This document shows, piece after piece, positions 6,846 through 7,175 of a stretch of DNA of 7,175 nt. The position numbers and the translations under genes are program-made. Within the stretch, counting starts at the first letter, position 1. Every line of letters begins with the position of its first letter. The stretch spans positions 1 through 7,175 of the forward strand of contig JAKQNL010000239.1 in assembly GCA_029565815.1 (NCBI GenBank). The letters are read 5' to 3'. The stretch comes from Spirochaetota bacterium (GTDB lineage Bacteria > Spirochaetota > Spirochaetia > Treponematales > UBA12059). The notes below the pieces were generated by a model. The model made no database searches. It saw nothing but the letters and a program-made list of their open reading frames with translations, and was not told where the DNA came from.

Positions 6846-6890
6846 TGCAAGAAAAGTAGCCTCAAGTTAAGGCGAAAACCTAATATTCAA

Positions 6891-6909
6891 GCACGCGAAG
6901 ACACGGTGG
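6891..6909. repeat. Degenerate third copy of the repeat
   Basis: The stretch containing GCGAAGACACGG resembles the middle of copy 2 with an added GC and single-base changes. It is a decayed or variant copy (the GCGAAGACACG form of the same repeat style). Its boundaries are approximate. Confidence 0.4.
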
Positions 6910-6921
6910 TATGAAAGACAT

Positions 6922-7175
6922 TCACATGTGGAAAATAAACGTCAACAACCTTGTGTAATAGTCAAACAGACCATAGTCGAAGGCCTGAGAGGCTACGGCT
7001 GAGGAGACAACTGTTTCGCTTATGCGCTTCTCGTACACAGTAGGCATGCCAGGAATCGTACGCCAGACTCCGACATCCTGCGCAAGCTGATCCTCGAAGA
7101 TGAATTTCATCCGGTCTGGATGTCGGATGATGGAAACATCCTGCGTATCCTCACAACCATCAGGGGAACCTGTCA
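6922..7175 (-). CDS. Unrecognised partial open frame (C-terminal end), doubtful
   Basis: On the - strand a frame is open from the right edge of the window to a TGA at 6924-6922, giving 83 visible residues that include VSIIRHPDRMKFIFEDQLAQ and VWRTIPGMPTVYEKRISETV. An internal ATG lies at 7110, but no good ribosome binding site precedes it, so the frame more likely enters from outside the window. I recognise no family. Isoleucine is mostly ATC here, whereas the neighbouring genes use ATA freely, which would fit foreign or decaying DNA. The opposite strand is also open from 7003 to the edge, with a fairly protein-like stretch (DSDILRKLILEDEFHPVW) but no start codon before 7117. The coding strand is therefore uncertain and both frames may be remnants. 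Confidence 0.25.
   Translation of the reverse strand, partial: TGSPDGCEDTQDVSIIRHPDRMKFIFEDQLAQDVGVWRTIPGMPTVYEKRISETVVSSAVASQAFDYGLFDYYTRLLTFIFHM

Larger units (their letters stand above)
6732..6921. other. Non-coding stretch holding the repeat cluster
   Basis: Apart from the three repeat copies and the inverted repeat at 6805-6817, nothing convincing is seen: no long open frame, tRNA fold, terminator hairpin with T-run or riboswitch pattern. Base composition is visibly richer in A than in the flanking genes. A 14-codon frame at 6911-6955 (+) is too short and has no proper ribosome binding site. Confidence 0.6.

Noticed and set aside
6763..6909. CRISPR array
   Set aside because: Copies are imperfect, only two are full length, they are themselves internally repetitive, and no regular unique spacers or cas genes are present.

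Overview
The window is a bacterial chromosome segment. It is GC-rich, yet isoleucine is often encoded by ATA. The gene set (NtrY-type kinase, NtrX-type regulator, LexA, DNA polymerase III delta in one run) and the general look of the proteins suggest a spirochaete of the Treponema/Spirochaeta type. This is an impression from protein style, not a demonstrated assignment.

Left part (1-3609, + strand): four genes packed like one operon. The window opens exactly on the phospho-accepting histidine of a sensor kinase (ntrY-like, 5' end missing). Its stop codon overlaps the start of an NtrX-like sigma54-dependent response regulator. The regulator's stop overlaps the start of lexA (ATGA), and five bases separate lexA from holA. 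A two-component sigma54 switch, the SOS repressor and the clamp-loader delta subunit therefore appear to be co-transcribed and partly translationally coupled. No promoter or terminator breaks the run, except a possible weak promoter inside the end of ntrX.

Middle (3610-5549, + strand): a 164-base intergenic region carries a good extended -10 promoter, a clear ribosome binding site and a run of eight T leading into a TTG start. It drives a PAS-GGDEF-EAL protein of about 591 residues. The cyclase motif is AGDEF with an intact inhibitory RxxD site, and the EAL phosphodiesterase residues all look present.

Right-centre (5556-6674, - strand): a convergent, independently transcribed M29-family metallo-aminopeptidase. 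It has a GTG start, a near-perfect ribosome binding site and a perfect extended -10 element. Only six bases separate it from the c-di-GMP gene.

Right end (6690-7175): non-coding or degenerate DNA. Two 28-base copies and one decayed copy of an ACAGAG/ACGGAG-type intergenic repeat are followed by an unrecognised open frame on the - strand that runs off the window. I see no RNA genes, CRISPR array or intact mobile element. The core genes are conventional; the more interesting points are the operon composition, the GAFTDA variant of NtrX, the T-tract before the c-di-GMP start codon and the repeat cluster.
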